A stretch of DNA of 64,000 nucleotides, from NCBI GenBank assembly GCA_020633415.1, contig JACKDQ010000006.1, forward strand, positions 282,473 through 346,472, read 5' to 3'. A program made the translations under genes and the position numbers. Below the pieces are notes generated by a model that was given only the letters and a program-made list of their open reading frames with translations, searched no databases and was not told the DNA's origin. How positions within the stretch are numbered: position 1 is the first letter of the stretch; the number at the start of each line of letters is the position of its first letter. Source of the stretch: Deltaproteobacteria bacterium. GTDB lineage: Bacteria; Myxococcota_A; Polyangia; GCA-2747355. This document shows, piece after piece, positions 51,850 through 62,572 of this stretch.

Positions 51850-52506
51850 CTAACCCGGCGGCTGCTCTCGGATCTCCTGGAGCTGGGCCTCAAGCTCTTC
51901 TTCTGAAATCAAACCCTTGCGGACCAAAAGGGTGACGACCGCCTCAATACGCTCGGCGGCGGCCCATGGATGCTCGGCCTGGCCCAACGGCATTGTCGAA
52001 AGGTCGCTCTGTTTGAGCCGGCCACCGAACCGCTCGCGTCGTCGTCCGGCTGCCCGCTGGCTCGCTGAGCGATAGTGGTTGCGGATGATGTCGGCGAGAT
52101 CGCTCGGCCGGGCGATCAGCGGGATGACCTGACAGCCCGTGGAAAACTCGATCTCGGCGATCGCCTGTTGATCGAGTGGATCGGCCATCGCGACCTGCAG
52201 CACGCGCCGCCCGGCCCGTTCGACGATACGAACGGGAAGCAGCTGGTGGCGATCGGCATCCTCGGCGAGGATTTCGTTCGCCGCCTGGGGCTCGACATCC
52301 ATACTGCTCGGATCGAATACTGAAAACTCAAGCCGCTCAGTCAACGCGCCAACCAACGCTTGTTCGTCGATCAAGCCTTGTTCGAGCAGCACAGAGATCA
52401 AGGGGACACCTGAATGAGCCGCCGCGCGCTGAGCCTGCTCGAGCCGGTGGCGATCGATCACCTCCGCCTGCACCAACACATCACCAAGCGCTAGCTGCTC
52501 CGCCAT
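51850..52506 (-). CDS. Protein with GspE/MshE N-terminal domains
   Basis: 218 aa. Two MshEN-type repeats fill the protein: LGDVLVQAEVIDRHRLEQAQRAAAHSGVPLISVLLEQGLIDEQALVGAL and VVTLLVRKGLISEEELEAQL. These domains bind c-di-GMP or regulators in type II secretion/pilus ATPases, but no ATPase domain follows. With the adjacent PilZ gene, a c-di-GMP receptor role is plausible. Confidence 0.85.
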   Translation of the reverse strand: MAEQLALGDVLVQAEVIDRHRLEQAQRAAAHSGVPLISVLLEQGLIDEQALVGALTERLEFSVFDPSSMDVEPQAANEILAEDADRHQLLPVRIVERAGRRVLQVAMADPLDQQAIAEIEFSTGCQVIPLIARPSDLADIIRNHYRSASQRAAGRRRERFGGRLKQSDLSTMPLGQAEHPWAAAERIEAVVTLLVRKGLISEEELEAQLQEIREQPPG

Positions 52507-52515
52507 CGGTGTGCC

Positions 52516-52866
52516 CTATCCTTCGCTACCATCACCGATGAAGGCCTCGATCCGTCGCCTGTTCTCATCGCTGATCTGGACGAATTTGACGCCCATACCG
52601 AGCTCAGATTCTTCCTCTGCGATGTTGACGATCTCACCTTTGACCTCGATCGCGCTGCTGTCGCCGGGAAGCGTAAACCGCAGTGCGACCTTGGTACCGA
52701 GAGGATGCGGCACGGTATGCTTGAGGTAGATGCCGCCGACGGAAATGTTGCCGCCGCGCTGAAAGTACAGCTCGCGGTCGTTAGATTCCTCGACCCACAT
52801 CTCGACCGGTATGCGTTCGCTGGCACGCCGGTCATCACCCTCCTGCTGCCTATCCTCGCCAGTCAT
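52516..52866 (-). CDS. PilZ-domain protein
   Basis: 116 aa. The PilZ core is RRASERIPVEMWVEES (RxxxR c-di-GMP motif), later NISVGGIYLKHTVPHPLGTKVALRFTLPGD, which fits DxSxxG with N for D. It binds cyclic di-GMP and changes motility, exopolysaccharide or secretion. It ends nine bases before the MshEN gene, so they form a pair. Confidence 0.9.
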   Translation of the reverse strand: MTGEDRQQEGDDRRASERIPVEMWVEESNDRELYFQRGGNISVGGIYLKHTVPHPLGTKVALRFTLPGDSSAIEVKGEIVNIAEEESELGMGVKFVQISDENRRRIEAFIGDGSEG

Positions 52867-52885
52867 GATTAGCTATGTCCCTCAG

Positions 52886-52959
<74 letters not shown>

Positions 52960-53068
52960 AAAATCCTACCGTTGGGCTATAGCGAACAACCGCTGCCTCG
53001 TCAACTGTCGGTAACGCGGGGACTACCCGCGACCGGCAAAGAAAAACGAATAGTTGGCGAAAGTCGGG

Positions 53069-54685
<1,617 letters not shown>

Positions 54686-55083
54686 CGTGCTGGCCTTGAG
54701 GCCGACGGTATTCCCACTGACCTTTTGCGTCGCTCTCTCCTGGCAACCGATCGTCGATTCCTATACTCGCTTTCTTTGTCCAAGTACAGCTGGTCGTTGG
54801 CCCGCGCGCTGGCCCTTGTTAACGGCCTGCGCACCCGGCAAAAAGGATGGAATCGTTGTAGAAAGGGTCGAAAAAAGATCAGCGTGAGGTGCGCAACAGT
54901 TTCCGCCCCTGGGGCATGTGGTCCGCTGTGGGTGCGACCGGGTGGCTGCTGCGCGCGCCGGCCGAGACGACATCGCGGGCAGCGCACACGCGCTGCGCGC
55001 GCAAATACCGTGGGTTGGGCGTCGGTCGCCGACCCCAGCGTTGGCACCCGTGTTGCTTGTGCTTGATGCGGAGGAGGGCTCTC

Positions 55084-56622
55084 ATGCACCGCCGCGCCCT
55101 TGGTGCGACCCCCGGCAGGGGTTGCGCGCTGCTGTTTGCGCTCGCGCTGAGCGGGGCATTGCTGTGCTGCGGCGCACCGTCTGCCGACGCCCCGAACGGT
55201 ACCTGCGGCGGCGCCAAGTGCGAAGCGATCAAACCTTGTGAAAACTATGGACTGTCGATCACCGGCGCGAGCCCCCAGCTGCGCCAGCTCAGCGCCGCTT
55301 GGACCCAAGCGGCGGCCTTTCGGCAACTCGCTGCCGGAGGCGCCGCGGTCACCGTCGACGCGAGCGGTCGGCCACGCGCGCTGCTGCTCGCGGCACCGCG
55401 CGGAACTACGCTGACCGCGCGCTTCTCCTCCTGCACGCCGTTTCTTAACTTCCCGCACCCAGCGAGCAGTCACTTTGTCTTCACGCTCAGCGACTCGCAG
55501 CTCGTCGTGGCCGCACGCGCCTCGAGCTTCGCCGTGCCGATCGTCAGCCTGGTGCCGCGCGCGAGCAACGCGACCGAGACCTTGGTCATTGAGAGCGGCA
55601 TGCTGCGCTACACTTTCAGACAATTCGTGTTGGTCGACGGAGACAATACGCGTTTGGGCATCCAGGCCAGCGCGCCGACGCCGCGCGAAATCGACGCTGC
55701 GACCCGCAACGCCCGCCAGCACCTCGCCGGGGCGCCCTTTGAGTTCGCGTTTTCCGCTGCAGCGCGGCCGCACCGCCTCGGCGGCTGGCTCGCGCCGAGC
55801 GACGATGCCTTTGATCCGCAGCAAGCGTCGTCGTTGATCATCGACGCCTACGGCCACCCGACCGTCTGGGCGTCCTCCGCAACGCAGATCGCGCGCGTGG
55901 TAGAGCTGTCCGATGCGCCGCCCCTGGGGCTGAGCCCCGCGACCGTTGCCGATGAGAGCCGCTATGCCGCCATGGCACCCCGCGTCGCGCTGGACGCAAC
56001 CACTTCCCCGGTCCTGACCCAGGCCTGTCTGCGGGCGATCGCCGCCCACGTCGGGCGTCTGCCCGTGGGCACCGCTAATGCGATCGAGAGGTTCACCTGC
56101 CTGCCCTACGAGCGCCTCGGTTGGCGTTACGCCTACGCGGTGGGTGCCACGCTGACTGTGCCGCGCAGCGTGGAGACCGGCCCTTTCATGCACGAAGCGA
56201 CGCACGTGATGCACCGTGCTCTGAACCTGGCCGCGAGCGATTTTGAAGACCGTTGGTTGGCGCTGACGACACCCGAGCGCTACGGCGACCGGGTACAGGT
56301 GAATCCACAGAACCGCGGCGATGTGCGGTGGCTCGACGGAAGTCCGTCTTACGCCCCGCGTTATGGTTTCGCCTACGCTTACGGCAATACCAGCGCGCTC
56401 GAGGATGTCGCGACGTTTGTGGAGAGCAGCTGGGCCTATCCCGCTTGGCTGCGGCGGCACACCGAGGCGATCGATGCTTGGGCCCAACTCGCCGAGCACG
56501 AGCGCCCGTATGTCAGGGTCTATATCGACAAGCTCCAGCTGCTCTCACAATACGGCCTCTTGCCCACCGATCGCTGCCGCCGCGTCCTGCCACCCGCTGA
56601 CGCCGCACGCTGCGACTCGTAA
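55084..56622 (+). CDS. Secreted HExxH lipoprotein, putative metallopeptidase
   Basis: 512 aa from the ATG at 55084, with GGAGGAGGG upstream. Signal peptide ends LSGALLCCGAPS, a probable lipobox. The body is long and beta-rich at first. A HEATH motif (HExxH zinc site) sits at about residues 377-381 in FMHEATHVMHRAL, followed by sequence with DRWLALTTPERYGDR. No third ligand is certain. Unrecognised otherwise. It begins the accessory region. Confidence 0.75.
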   Translation: MHRRALGATPGRGCALLFALALSGALLCCGAPSADAPNGTCGGAKCEAIKPCENYGLSITGASPQLRQLSAAWTQAAAFRQLAAGGAAVTVDASGRPRALLLAAPRGTTLTARFSSCTPFLNFPHPASSHFVFTLSDSQLVVAARASSFAVPIVSLVPRASNATETLVIESGMLRYTFRQFVLVDGDNTRLGIQASAPTPREIDAATRNARQHLAGAPFEFAFSAAARPHRLGGWLAPSDDAFDPQQASSLIIDAYGHPTVWASSATQIARVVELSDAPPLGLSPATVADESRYAAMAPRVALDATTSPVLTQACLRAIAAHVGRLPVGTANAIERFTCLPYERLGWRYAYAVGATLTVPRSVETGPFMHEATHVMHRALNLAASDFEDRWLALTTPERYGDRVQVNPQNRGDVRWLDGSPSYAPRYGFAYAYGNTSALEDVATFVESSWAYPAWLRRHTEAIDAWAQLAEHERPYVRVYIDKLQLLSQYGLLPTDRCRRVLPPADAARCDS

Positions 56623-56693
56623 CCTGCGCCCAGAAAAAAATCTGACCACGCCTGATCGAGAAGAGATCCGTCGCGCCTCCGCGTGGTGGAGAT

Positions 56694-56873
56694 ATGAACA
56701 AGCCCGTCAGCCGCGTTCTGCCGCGTGTATTCGTCGCGCTCACGATCGCCTGCTGCGCCGCCTGCAACGGTGATCTCGTGCCGGCGACCGGTGCGCCGAT
56801 CAGCACCTTCGTCGAAGGTCGCGCCCGCGACATCGCAAACCCTATCGCCGCGTTCTCGAGCTCAAGCGGGTAA
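56694..56873 (+). pseudogene. Lipoprotein fragment truncated by the IS91-like end
   Basis: 59 residues from an ATG with GGTGGA upstream. Signal peptide (VALTIACCAAC) with a lipobox CAAC, then NGDLVPATGAPISTFVEGRARDIANPIAAF, and a stop a few codons after the IS91-like end begins. The rest of the gene has been removed by the insertion. Confidence 0.65.
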
Positions 56874-57430
56874 GACGAATCAAACCAGGTTTGCAGGCAG
56901 GCGGCGAGTAGCGATGGCGGGTTAATCCGAGAAAGGCAGCTGCAGCTGTAGAGCAAAAGCAGTGGCTGGCGAGGGTGGCGAGGCCAAGCACAGAGGAGCA
57001 GACGCAGCGGTGGCGTGCGCGCGGGCGTGCCGGCGAGGAGCAATCGTCTAATTGCAGAGAGATGGTTCGTCGAAGTCGAGCTGCGGGGGAGCGCGAGGGG
57101 TGCAGCGTCGACGACCTCGGTGGGCAGGCCGAGGTGGCGCAGGATTTTGGCGGCAACGCCGTGGTCCTTGATCACGGCGACGAGGCGCATGCGGCCTTGG
57201 CAGCGGGGGCATGCGAGGGCGTCGAAGCCGAAGCTTCGGCGCAAAAGCTCAGACCAGGTAGTGCGGTGATGCAAAGGAACAGGTACTTTGTTGTCGGCAT
57301 CGTCGGTGACCCTGTCAGCCGCGACCTCTGTTGGTGAACAAGGTGGCAGTACGTCGACGGTTGGAACCAAGGCGGCGATGCGCTGGCGATGTTTGCTGTG
57401 CCCGACGAAGACGCCGTGAAAGCGTACCAT
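56872..57430 (-). mobile_element. IS91-like transposase C-terminal remnant (left copy)
   Basis: Read on the minus strand, the conserved C-terminal block of IS91-family transposases is intact (FHGVFVGHSKHRQRIAALVP, TTWSELLRRSFGFDALACPRCQGRMRLVAVIKDHGV, AKILRHLGLPTEVVDAAP). The N-terminal two-thirds are missing. The 3' end TGGTTTGATTCGTCTTACC is shared with the right copy. It is inverted relative to it, with lgt between them. Confidence 0.85.
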
Positions 57431-57549
57431 GAGGGTCTCGTGCGCTCGGTGGCAGCGCGCGCTCGAGAATCTCGCAACCAACGGGAATGTCCGGGCTGTG
57501 GCAAGGGTTGTGGGAGCCGACAGACTGTCGTGCGTCGCAGAGGATTCGA

Positions 57550-58362
57550 ATGCCCTATCTACACGTTCCGCCACTTCAGCTCGGCCCAATCACCATCCAC
57601 GCTTTCGGCGTGCTCGCGATGCTCGCGATAGTGCTGGGAGCGAAGGCTTCCCGGCGGCGCGCGGTCGAGCTGGGACTCGAGCCCGGCGTCATCGACCAGG
57701 CGATTCCGTGGATTGTCGTCGGCGTGTTCGTCGTCGCCCATCTGGTGGCCGTGCTGCTGTACCACCCGGAGCGAGTCGCAAGGGACCCGCTCGTGCTCCT
57801 GCGGTTCTGGGACGGTATCTCGTCGTTCGGGGGATTCTTCGGCGGGCTGTTTGCCGCCGTGCTGTTCTTCCGGCTTCGCAAGGTGAAGGTGAAGAAATAC
57901 TCCGAGGCGATGATTTTCGGCGCTGTCGTAGCGCTGGCGGTCGGTCGCGTTGGCTGCTCGGTCGCCCACGACCATCCGGGCAAGGTCACCGACTCGCCGT
58001 TGGCCGTCAAGGGTTGGCCCACGGCAGAAACGCCAAAGCGCGGCCTCGGCTTCTACACCGAAGGCCCTCGTCGCCACGACTTGGGTTTCTACGAGCTGCT
58101 GCTCCTGATTCCGATAACCGTGCTGATGTACGCGCTCAAGTGCGTGCGGCCCTTCGAGGGCTTTCACATCGTGCTGGCCCTGCTGCTCTACACCCCGGTG
58201 CGGTTCTTTTTGGACTTCCTTCGCACGGCGGACAGGCACTACCTTGGTCTGACCCCCGGCCAGTACTTTGCCGCTCTGCTGTTCGGCGTGGCGCTCGTGT
58301 TGATGGTTCAGGGTGTGAGGAAGTCAGGCACGGGGCCGCCCGCCGCCGAGGCACCTGCATAG
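57550..58362 (+). CDS. lgt: Prolipoprotein diacylglyceryl transferase-like protein
   Basis: 270 aa from the ATG at 57550, with AGAGGA upstream. Several membrane helices, with VGVFVVAHLVAVLLY, the signature region GRVGCSVAHDHPG and TPVRFFLDFLRTADRHYLGLTPGQYFA, which is Lgt-type. The catalytic-region motif of E. coli Lgt (SFHGG) reads SSFGGFFGG here, with Phe for the essential His. It may be a divergent or extra copy with a special substrate. It lies between inverted IS91-like remnants. Confidence 0.85.
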   Translation: MPYLHVPPLQLGPITIHAFGVLAMLAIVLGAKASRRRAVELGLEPGVIDQAIPWIVVGVFVVAHLVAVLLYHPERVARDPLVLLRFWDGISSFGGFFGGLFAAVLFFRLRKVKVKKYSEAMIFGAVVALAVGRVGCSVAHDHPGKVTDSPLAVKGWPTAETPKRGLGFYTEGPRRHDLGFYELLLLIPITVLMYALKCVRPFEGFHIVLALLLYTPVRFFLDFLRTADRHYLGLTPGQYFAALLFGVALVLMVQGVRKSGTGPPAAEAPA

Positions 58363-58485
58363 CTCGAGGCTCGAATACTCTCCGAGCTCTATGGTAAGGA
58401 TCTCGGGTGATACGGCGGTGCAAAGGACCGGATGGTATTGTCAGGTTAACTTGGTCCCGCAAGCTCGCCGCTCTAGAATCCGCGG

Positions 58486-58551
58486 ATGAACCTGAGCTAT
58501 GCGAGGCACCGATTCCCCGCGGAAATCATCAGTCATGCGGTGTGGCTGTAG
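58486..58551 (+). pseudogene. IS6-family transposase N-terminal scrap
   Basis: An ATG-started 21-residue reading, YARHRFPAEIISHAVWL after MNLS, then a stop, matches the start of IS6/IS26-type transposases (RHRFPxxIIxxAVWLYFRF). It is cut off at the junction with the IS91-like sequence. Confidence 0.6.
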
Positions 58552-60015
58552 CATCGTTTCTAAAGGCCGGCTGTGTCCGTCCTGCTCGCAAAGACGCATG
58601 ACCGAGACGGCGGCGACGCTTGTGGACCGCGTTTTGCCCAAGAGTCCCTATCGACAATACGTCTTGACGGTGCCCTGGGCCCTTCGGCTGCGCCGCCACC
58701 GACAAGCGCCTACTCGCCTTTACGCTGTCGGCCTTTGTGCGGATGCTCTTCGCTTACCAGCGCCGTCGGGCGCGCGCTTTGGGTATCGCGAAGCCGCTGT
58801 GCGGGGCCGTGACCTTTGTCCACCGCTTCAATTCACTGCTTCGGCTCTCGCCCCACTTTGCGGCGGACTCCTGTCCGCCGCCCTTCGGGCGTGCCCCTTC
58901 GGGGACACGCGACGCTGCGCTCCTGCTTCGCGTTCACAGCTTTTTGCCCGATGGGGTCTTCTACGAGACCGACGACGGCAAGCTCGCCTTTGCCAAGCTC
59001 GACCCGCCCACCGACGAAGAGGTGCAGACCCTGCTTTGCCGCATCGGCAGACGCATCGAAACCATCGTCGAGCTCTACCAGGACGCCTGCGCACCGAGCG
59101 ACGAAGACGAGGCCATCGGTCAGACGCTCGTCGAGGCCGCCCAATCAGCGCAGCAGACGCGATTACCGGGCGGACACTATCTGCCACCGGCCGATAAGCC
59201 CCGCTGCGCCCACATCGATGGCTTCTCGCTGCACGCCGACGTTGCCGTGACCGCCGATGATCGCCGCGGCCTTGAGCGGCTCTTGCGCTATGGCGCCCGC
59301 CCCGTGCTCAGCCAGCGTCGGTTATCCGTCACACCGTCGGGCCAGGTCGCATACAAGCTCAAACGGTCCACCTTCGATGGCAAGAGACAGATCACCATGG
59401 CTCCTGAAGTCTTCGTCCGCCGTCTCGCCGCGCTGATTCCGCCACCCTGGTTCAATTTGACGAGATTTCACGGCGTCTTCGCCGGCCACAGCAAACATCG
59501 CCAGCGCATTGCCGCCTTGGTCCCCAAAGTTGAGGTGTTGCCCGGTTGCTGCTGACCGAGGCAAGAGCTGACGTGCTTACCGACGATGCCGATGACAACG
59601 CTCCCGTTCCTTTGCATCGCCGCATCACTTGGTCCGAGCTCTTGCGCAAAAGCTTCGGTTTCGATGCTCTCTTATGCCCCCGCTGCCAAGGCCGCATGCG
59701 CCTCGTCGCCGTGATCAAGGACCACGGTGTCGCCGCAAAAATCCTGCGTCACCTAGGTCTGCCCACTGACGTTGTCGACGCCGCCCCTCCGCGCGCTCCC
59801 CCCCAGCTCGACTTCGACGACGCCTCTCTTTTCAATTAGACCTCGCAGGCACGCCGCCGCACGCCACCGCTGCGTCCGCTTCTCTGTCTTTCGCCACGCG
59901 ATCGTCGCCACCGACTGCTCTTGCACTACCGCTGGGGCTCTTGAGCTGCTTCCGCTCGCCAGCGATACTCGACGCTTACACCCAAAGCTGGGTTGATTTG
60001 TCTTATCCTCAAGGC
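58552..60015 (+). pseudogene. IS91-like transposase pseudogene (right copy)
   Basis: Read in three frames: the N-terminal zinc part (GRLCPSCSQRRMTETAATLVDRVLPKSPYRQYVLTVPW), a frameshift to the catalytic part with KPLCGAVTFVHRF and LPDGVFYETDDG, then FHGVFAGHSKHRQRIAALVP ending in a stop, and a frameshift to TWSELLRKSFGFDALLCPRCQGRMRLVAVIKDHGV and AKILRHLGLPTDVVDAAP. Two frameshifts and a palindromic in-frame insertion (58860-58908) disable it. The element end is near 60015 (GGTTGATTTGTCTTATCC). Confidence 0.85.
58860..58908. repeat. Palindromic in-frame insertion in the IS91-like transposase
   Basis: GCGGCGGAC-TCCT-GTCCGCCGC is a perfect 9-bp stem, followed by GCCCTTCGGGC and GTGCCCCTTCGGGGACAC. 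It sits where the transposase should read on from LSPHF to the HSFLPDGVF block, adding about 25 residues while keeping the frame. Confidence 0.6.
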
Positions 60016-60036
60016 AAGGAAGGGCGCCAGCCTCAC

Positions 60037-61230
60037 CTAACGGAGCTGGCGAGTGCTCGGCGCGGTCAGTCGCTCACGTAATACCGATAACCGATAGCGT
60101 TCGCCAGCCGCGACGAGCGTCTCACTCGGCTCGTCGAGCGACCATCTGCCACCCGTGGGCAGCTTCAGCTCCCCGTAACGTCCCGCTCCAGGATCCGATA
60201 CCATCAGCGTGCGCCGGGATTGGCCATCGAGTTCGACGAGCACCAGGCGGCCCGAGCAGCGCGCCTGTTTCGCATCGGTCCACTTTAGGGTTTTCCACTC
60301 CCGGAAGGGGTGGACCCATGGCATGTGTACCCCCCTTGTCACATAGATCCAGGCTGAGGCGTTGCGCTTCGGGTCGTATAAGACGGCGCCTTGCACTCCA
60401 AGATGGAGCTGATAGTCGCCGCAGGCGATGGGCTGCCGAAGCGGGGCCTGGGGTGGGTGATAGGTGAGGAGCGCGAAGCACTCAGGGTTCATCCAGCGCT
60501 CGGAAGCGATGCCCGTGTTCAGCCCGAAGATCGCTCGCTGCAGCCCCCGTGAGCCTGGCTCTCGGAGAACGACTACCTGGAGGGGAGGGACGGTTGGCCG
60601 GCCCGCTGACCACTGCAGTCGAAAGCCCCTCACGTCCGCAAAGGGCGGAACCGCGCGCCGGGCATGGCGCCACGGATAATTGTAGTAATCGATAAGCCAA
60701 GAAAAAGAGCCGTCAACAGAGGGAAGATGGGCGTCATCGGTTGGCTCGATACGACGACGGGCGAGAGGACCGTGCAGCAACCTGAGCATTCCATCGAGAA
60801 GCCGTGGCCGTGCGCGGAGGGCAGGCGCGAGGTCTTGCTCGTGGAGAGCTACCACCGGGGACTTGCTGTTGCTGATCGTTACCTTTCTTCCGTTTGGCAG
60901 TTCGACCGTGAGGAGCAAGGCCGCGTACCAAGGGCGGGCGGTCCAATGTTCTGGCTGCCCGTCGCCGTCCAGATCGTCCTCCCCCGATAGTTTCCGAGTG
61001 GCGGATTGCGTCAGACGTGCCCGTGCGGGCGCCAGCCTGTCTGCCTTGGTCTGTCCGGAGTGCTTCTGGGAGGCGGTCGCCTGCGGCGCGGAATCTACCG
61101 TGACAGAAGAGCGCGGGATCGGCCTGTCGTGGTTGGCTGTGGCCTGGGGCGCTTCCGATCGGCAGTTGCTCAGGCCGAACCCAGCGAGCAGAAGAACGTG
61201 AAGTGGGACGACGACGCGCACTAGCTTCAT
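60037..61230 (-). CDS. Unknown lipoprotein
   Basis: 397 aa from the ATG at 61230. Signal peptide with lipobox LSNC (VVVPLHVLLLAGFGLSNC). The mature part starts with a Ser/Thr/Gln-rich linker and a calcium-binding-like DDLDGDGQPEHW, followed by an uncharacterised beta-rich region ending in a stretch with LSVLRERLTAP. No family recognised. It lies immediately after the IS91-like end, so it may be cargo or an old flanking gene. Confidence 0.65.
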   Translation of the reverse strand: MKLVRVVVPLHVLLLAGFGLSNCRSEAPQATANHDRPIPRSSVTVDSAPQATASQKHSGQTKADRLAPARARLTQSATRKLSGEDDLDGDGQPEHWTARPWYAALLLTVELPNGRKVTISNSKSPVVALHEQDLAPALRARPRLLDGMLRLLHGPLARRRIEPTDDAHLPSVDGSFSWLIDYYNYPWRHARRAVPPFADVRGFRLQWSAGRPTVPPLQVVVLREPGSRGLQRAIFGLNTGIASERWMNPECFALLTYHPPQAPLRQPIACGDYQLHLGVQGAVLYDPKRNASAWIYVTRGVHMPWVHPFREWKTLKWTDAKQARCSGRLVLVELDGQSRRTLMVSDPGAGRYGELKLPTGGRWSLDEPSETLVAAGERYRLSVLRERLTAPSTRQLR

Positions 61231-61468
61231 ACCTATCACGCGAAGGTGTTCTGCACTCACCAGTTTGATTAGACCGCAGATGTTGGATGCTGCTTGGCGG
61301 GAATTGTCGCAGCACCCGTGGCGAGGTGTTCCCATGCCGACCTCCAGCAGGGCGGCCGGGGCTTGAACGAAGCGCACACACAAATGCTGGTGCGCTGCCC
61401 ACCAACTGCCCATCACCAAGGTTGAGGAACAGCAACCGGCTGAGATCGCTAGTTAAGAAGCCGGCGCG

Positions 61469-61496
61469 GAGAAGGTTCAAATCCTGCTGCGCCCAC
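61469..61496 (+). other. tRNA 3'-end scrap (possible attachment site)
   Basis: GGTTCAAATCC with CTGCTGCGCCCACA resembles the T arm and 3' acceptor strand of a tRNA of the GCGCCCACC class, but the T stem has one mismatch and no matching 5' acceptor (GGGCGCAGC) or D arm is found upstream. It is directly followed by a strong terminator, as after real tRNA genes. This is typical of an integration site where only the 3' half remains. Confidence 0.5.
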
Positions 61497-61502
61497 AATA
61501 AA

Positions 61503-61546
61503 AGCGGCTGCTTGGGTCATCCCTGAGCAGCCGCTCTTTTCGTTTT
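61503..61546 (+). terminator. Strong Rho-independent terminator
   Basis: A perfect 10-bp stem, AGCGGCTGCT with AGCAGCCGCT, 13-nt loop, then CTTTTCGTTTT. It follows the tRNA scrap by seven bases and is on the plus strand. Confidence 0.9.
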
Positions 61547-61608
61547 CGAGCCATAGCCCCCCGCGGAGGATATTCACGAGGACAAAGAATGAGGGCCCAC
61601 GGGCACAG

Positions 61609-61944
61609 TTGCTTGGTCTTTTCCTCGTTCTCTTCGTCTTTGATTGCAGGTATTCCGAGTTCGATGCTCAACGTTCGATAGCCAAGAAGGACAAGGACGC
61701 TGCCGATCACTACGTAAAGGAGGCTCATGCGTGGAGCCAGCAGCTCACATCCGAAGGCGAAAGATTCGGGCACTCGGTGATGGATGTCATCGAGGGGAAG
61801 AGAACCTCCGCTGCCGCCAAAACCGAAATTGAGAAGCTCGCACGTCTGCTCGAAGCGAAGCAGAATTACTTCAAATCGAAATCATCGCGGGCCGCGGCGG
61901 CAAAGGTGCTCGTCGGGTCGATGGCGACGTCGGCTGCGAGATGA
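61609..61944 (+). CDS. Small lipoprotein-like fragment
   Basis: Up to 111 residues from TTG at 61609, or an ATG at 61589 in another frame. A hydrophobic start with a Cys (LGLFLVLFVFDC) and a lysine-rich amphipathic body (AHAWSQQLTSEGERFGHSVMDVIEGK). The reading loses its character at about 61905, where it runs into the end of the opposite pseudogene. Possibly a truncated gene. Confidence 0.4.
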   Translation: MLGLFLVLFVFDCRYSEFDAQRSIAKKDKDAADHYVKEAHAWSQQLTSEGERFGHSVMDVIEGKRTSAAAKTEIEKLARLLEAKQNYFKSKSSRAAAAKVLVGSMATSAAR

Positions 61945-62572
61945 TCGCGCGCAGCGCTCCCGAATAGGACTGACGGTAGAGCACCGTGTGTCGGCCATCG
62001 GCGTAAACCTGAAGCAGGCCAGCGGTCCTGTCGCCATTTTTCGCGCGATCGGCGAAGTACTGCAAGGCGCCACGCCCCTCGGGTAAGACGATCGGCTTTC
62101 CATAGGCGAGGGATCCCGTTTTGACGAAGGGACGATCGGTTTGGACGGGCAGATAGTGGACCGCGCGGCCGACCAAACGCAATTCCTGCTCGAGATCGAC
62201 CTCGTTGAAGCCGCTGATCGCGCGGTAGCCGGTGCCATCGGCCGCGATGGTTGCCAACGTCATCTGTTGCCGATCACTACCGTGGGCGAACAGCAGCGCG
62301 CCCGAAGTTGACGGACCAGAATCGTGCGCGGGCTGGCTGTCGACATTGCCGACGTCTCTGGCTGGCACGCCATCCAAAACACTGTCCGCCAGCGCATCTG
62401 TCGGCGCGCCGCCGTCACCTTGAGTTGGTGCATCAGCGAAAGTGATGTCGCGATAGGCCCGCGCGTCGGCGAACGACGTCGCGTCGGCACCGCTGTCGGC
62501 GGGCGCTGACGCGGACGTCGTTCAGGCAGTGACGCACACCAAAGAAAGACAGACGGATAATCGACGGCTCAC
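61871..62572 (-). pseudogene. Lipoprotein pseudogene with a stop at the lipobox cysteine
   Basis: GTG at 62572 has GGAGG eight bases upstream. The signal peptide reads MSRRLSVCLSLVCVTA and then TGA (62524-62522), exactly where a Cys should complete the lipobox VTAC. In the same frame the mature part continues (TTSASAPADSGADATSF, later FNEVDLEQELRLVGRAVHYL and YADGRHTVLYRQSYSGALRAI). Likely TGC to TGA. The C-terminus also ends abruptly. Confidence 0.65.

Noticed and set aside
57429..58397. 322-codon frame overlapping lgt in another frame
   Set aside because: Arg-rich shadow; the lgt frame has membrane helices and family motifs.
61420..61496. Complete tRNA or tmRNA gene ending at the T arm
   Set aside because: No pairing 5' acceptor strand, no D arm and no anticodon arm could be found; only the 3' scrap is supported.
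62522..62524. TGA read as selenocysteine at the lipobox
   Set aside because: A Sec in place of a lipidated Cys has no precedent I know, and no SECIS-type hairpin follows within the next 40 bases by eye.
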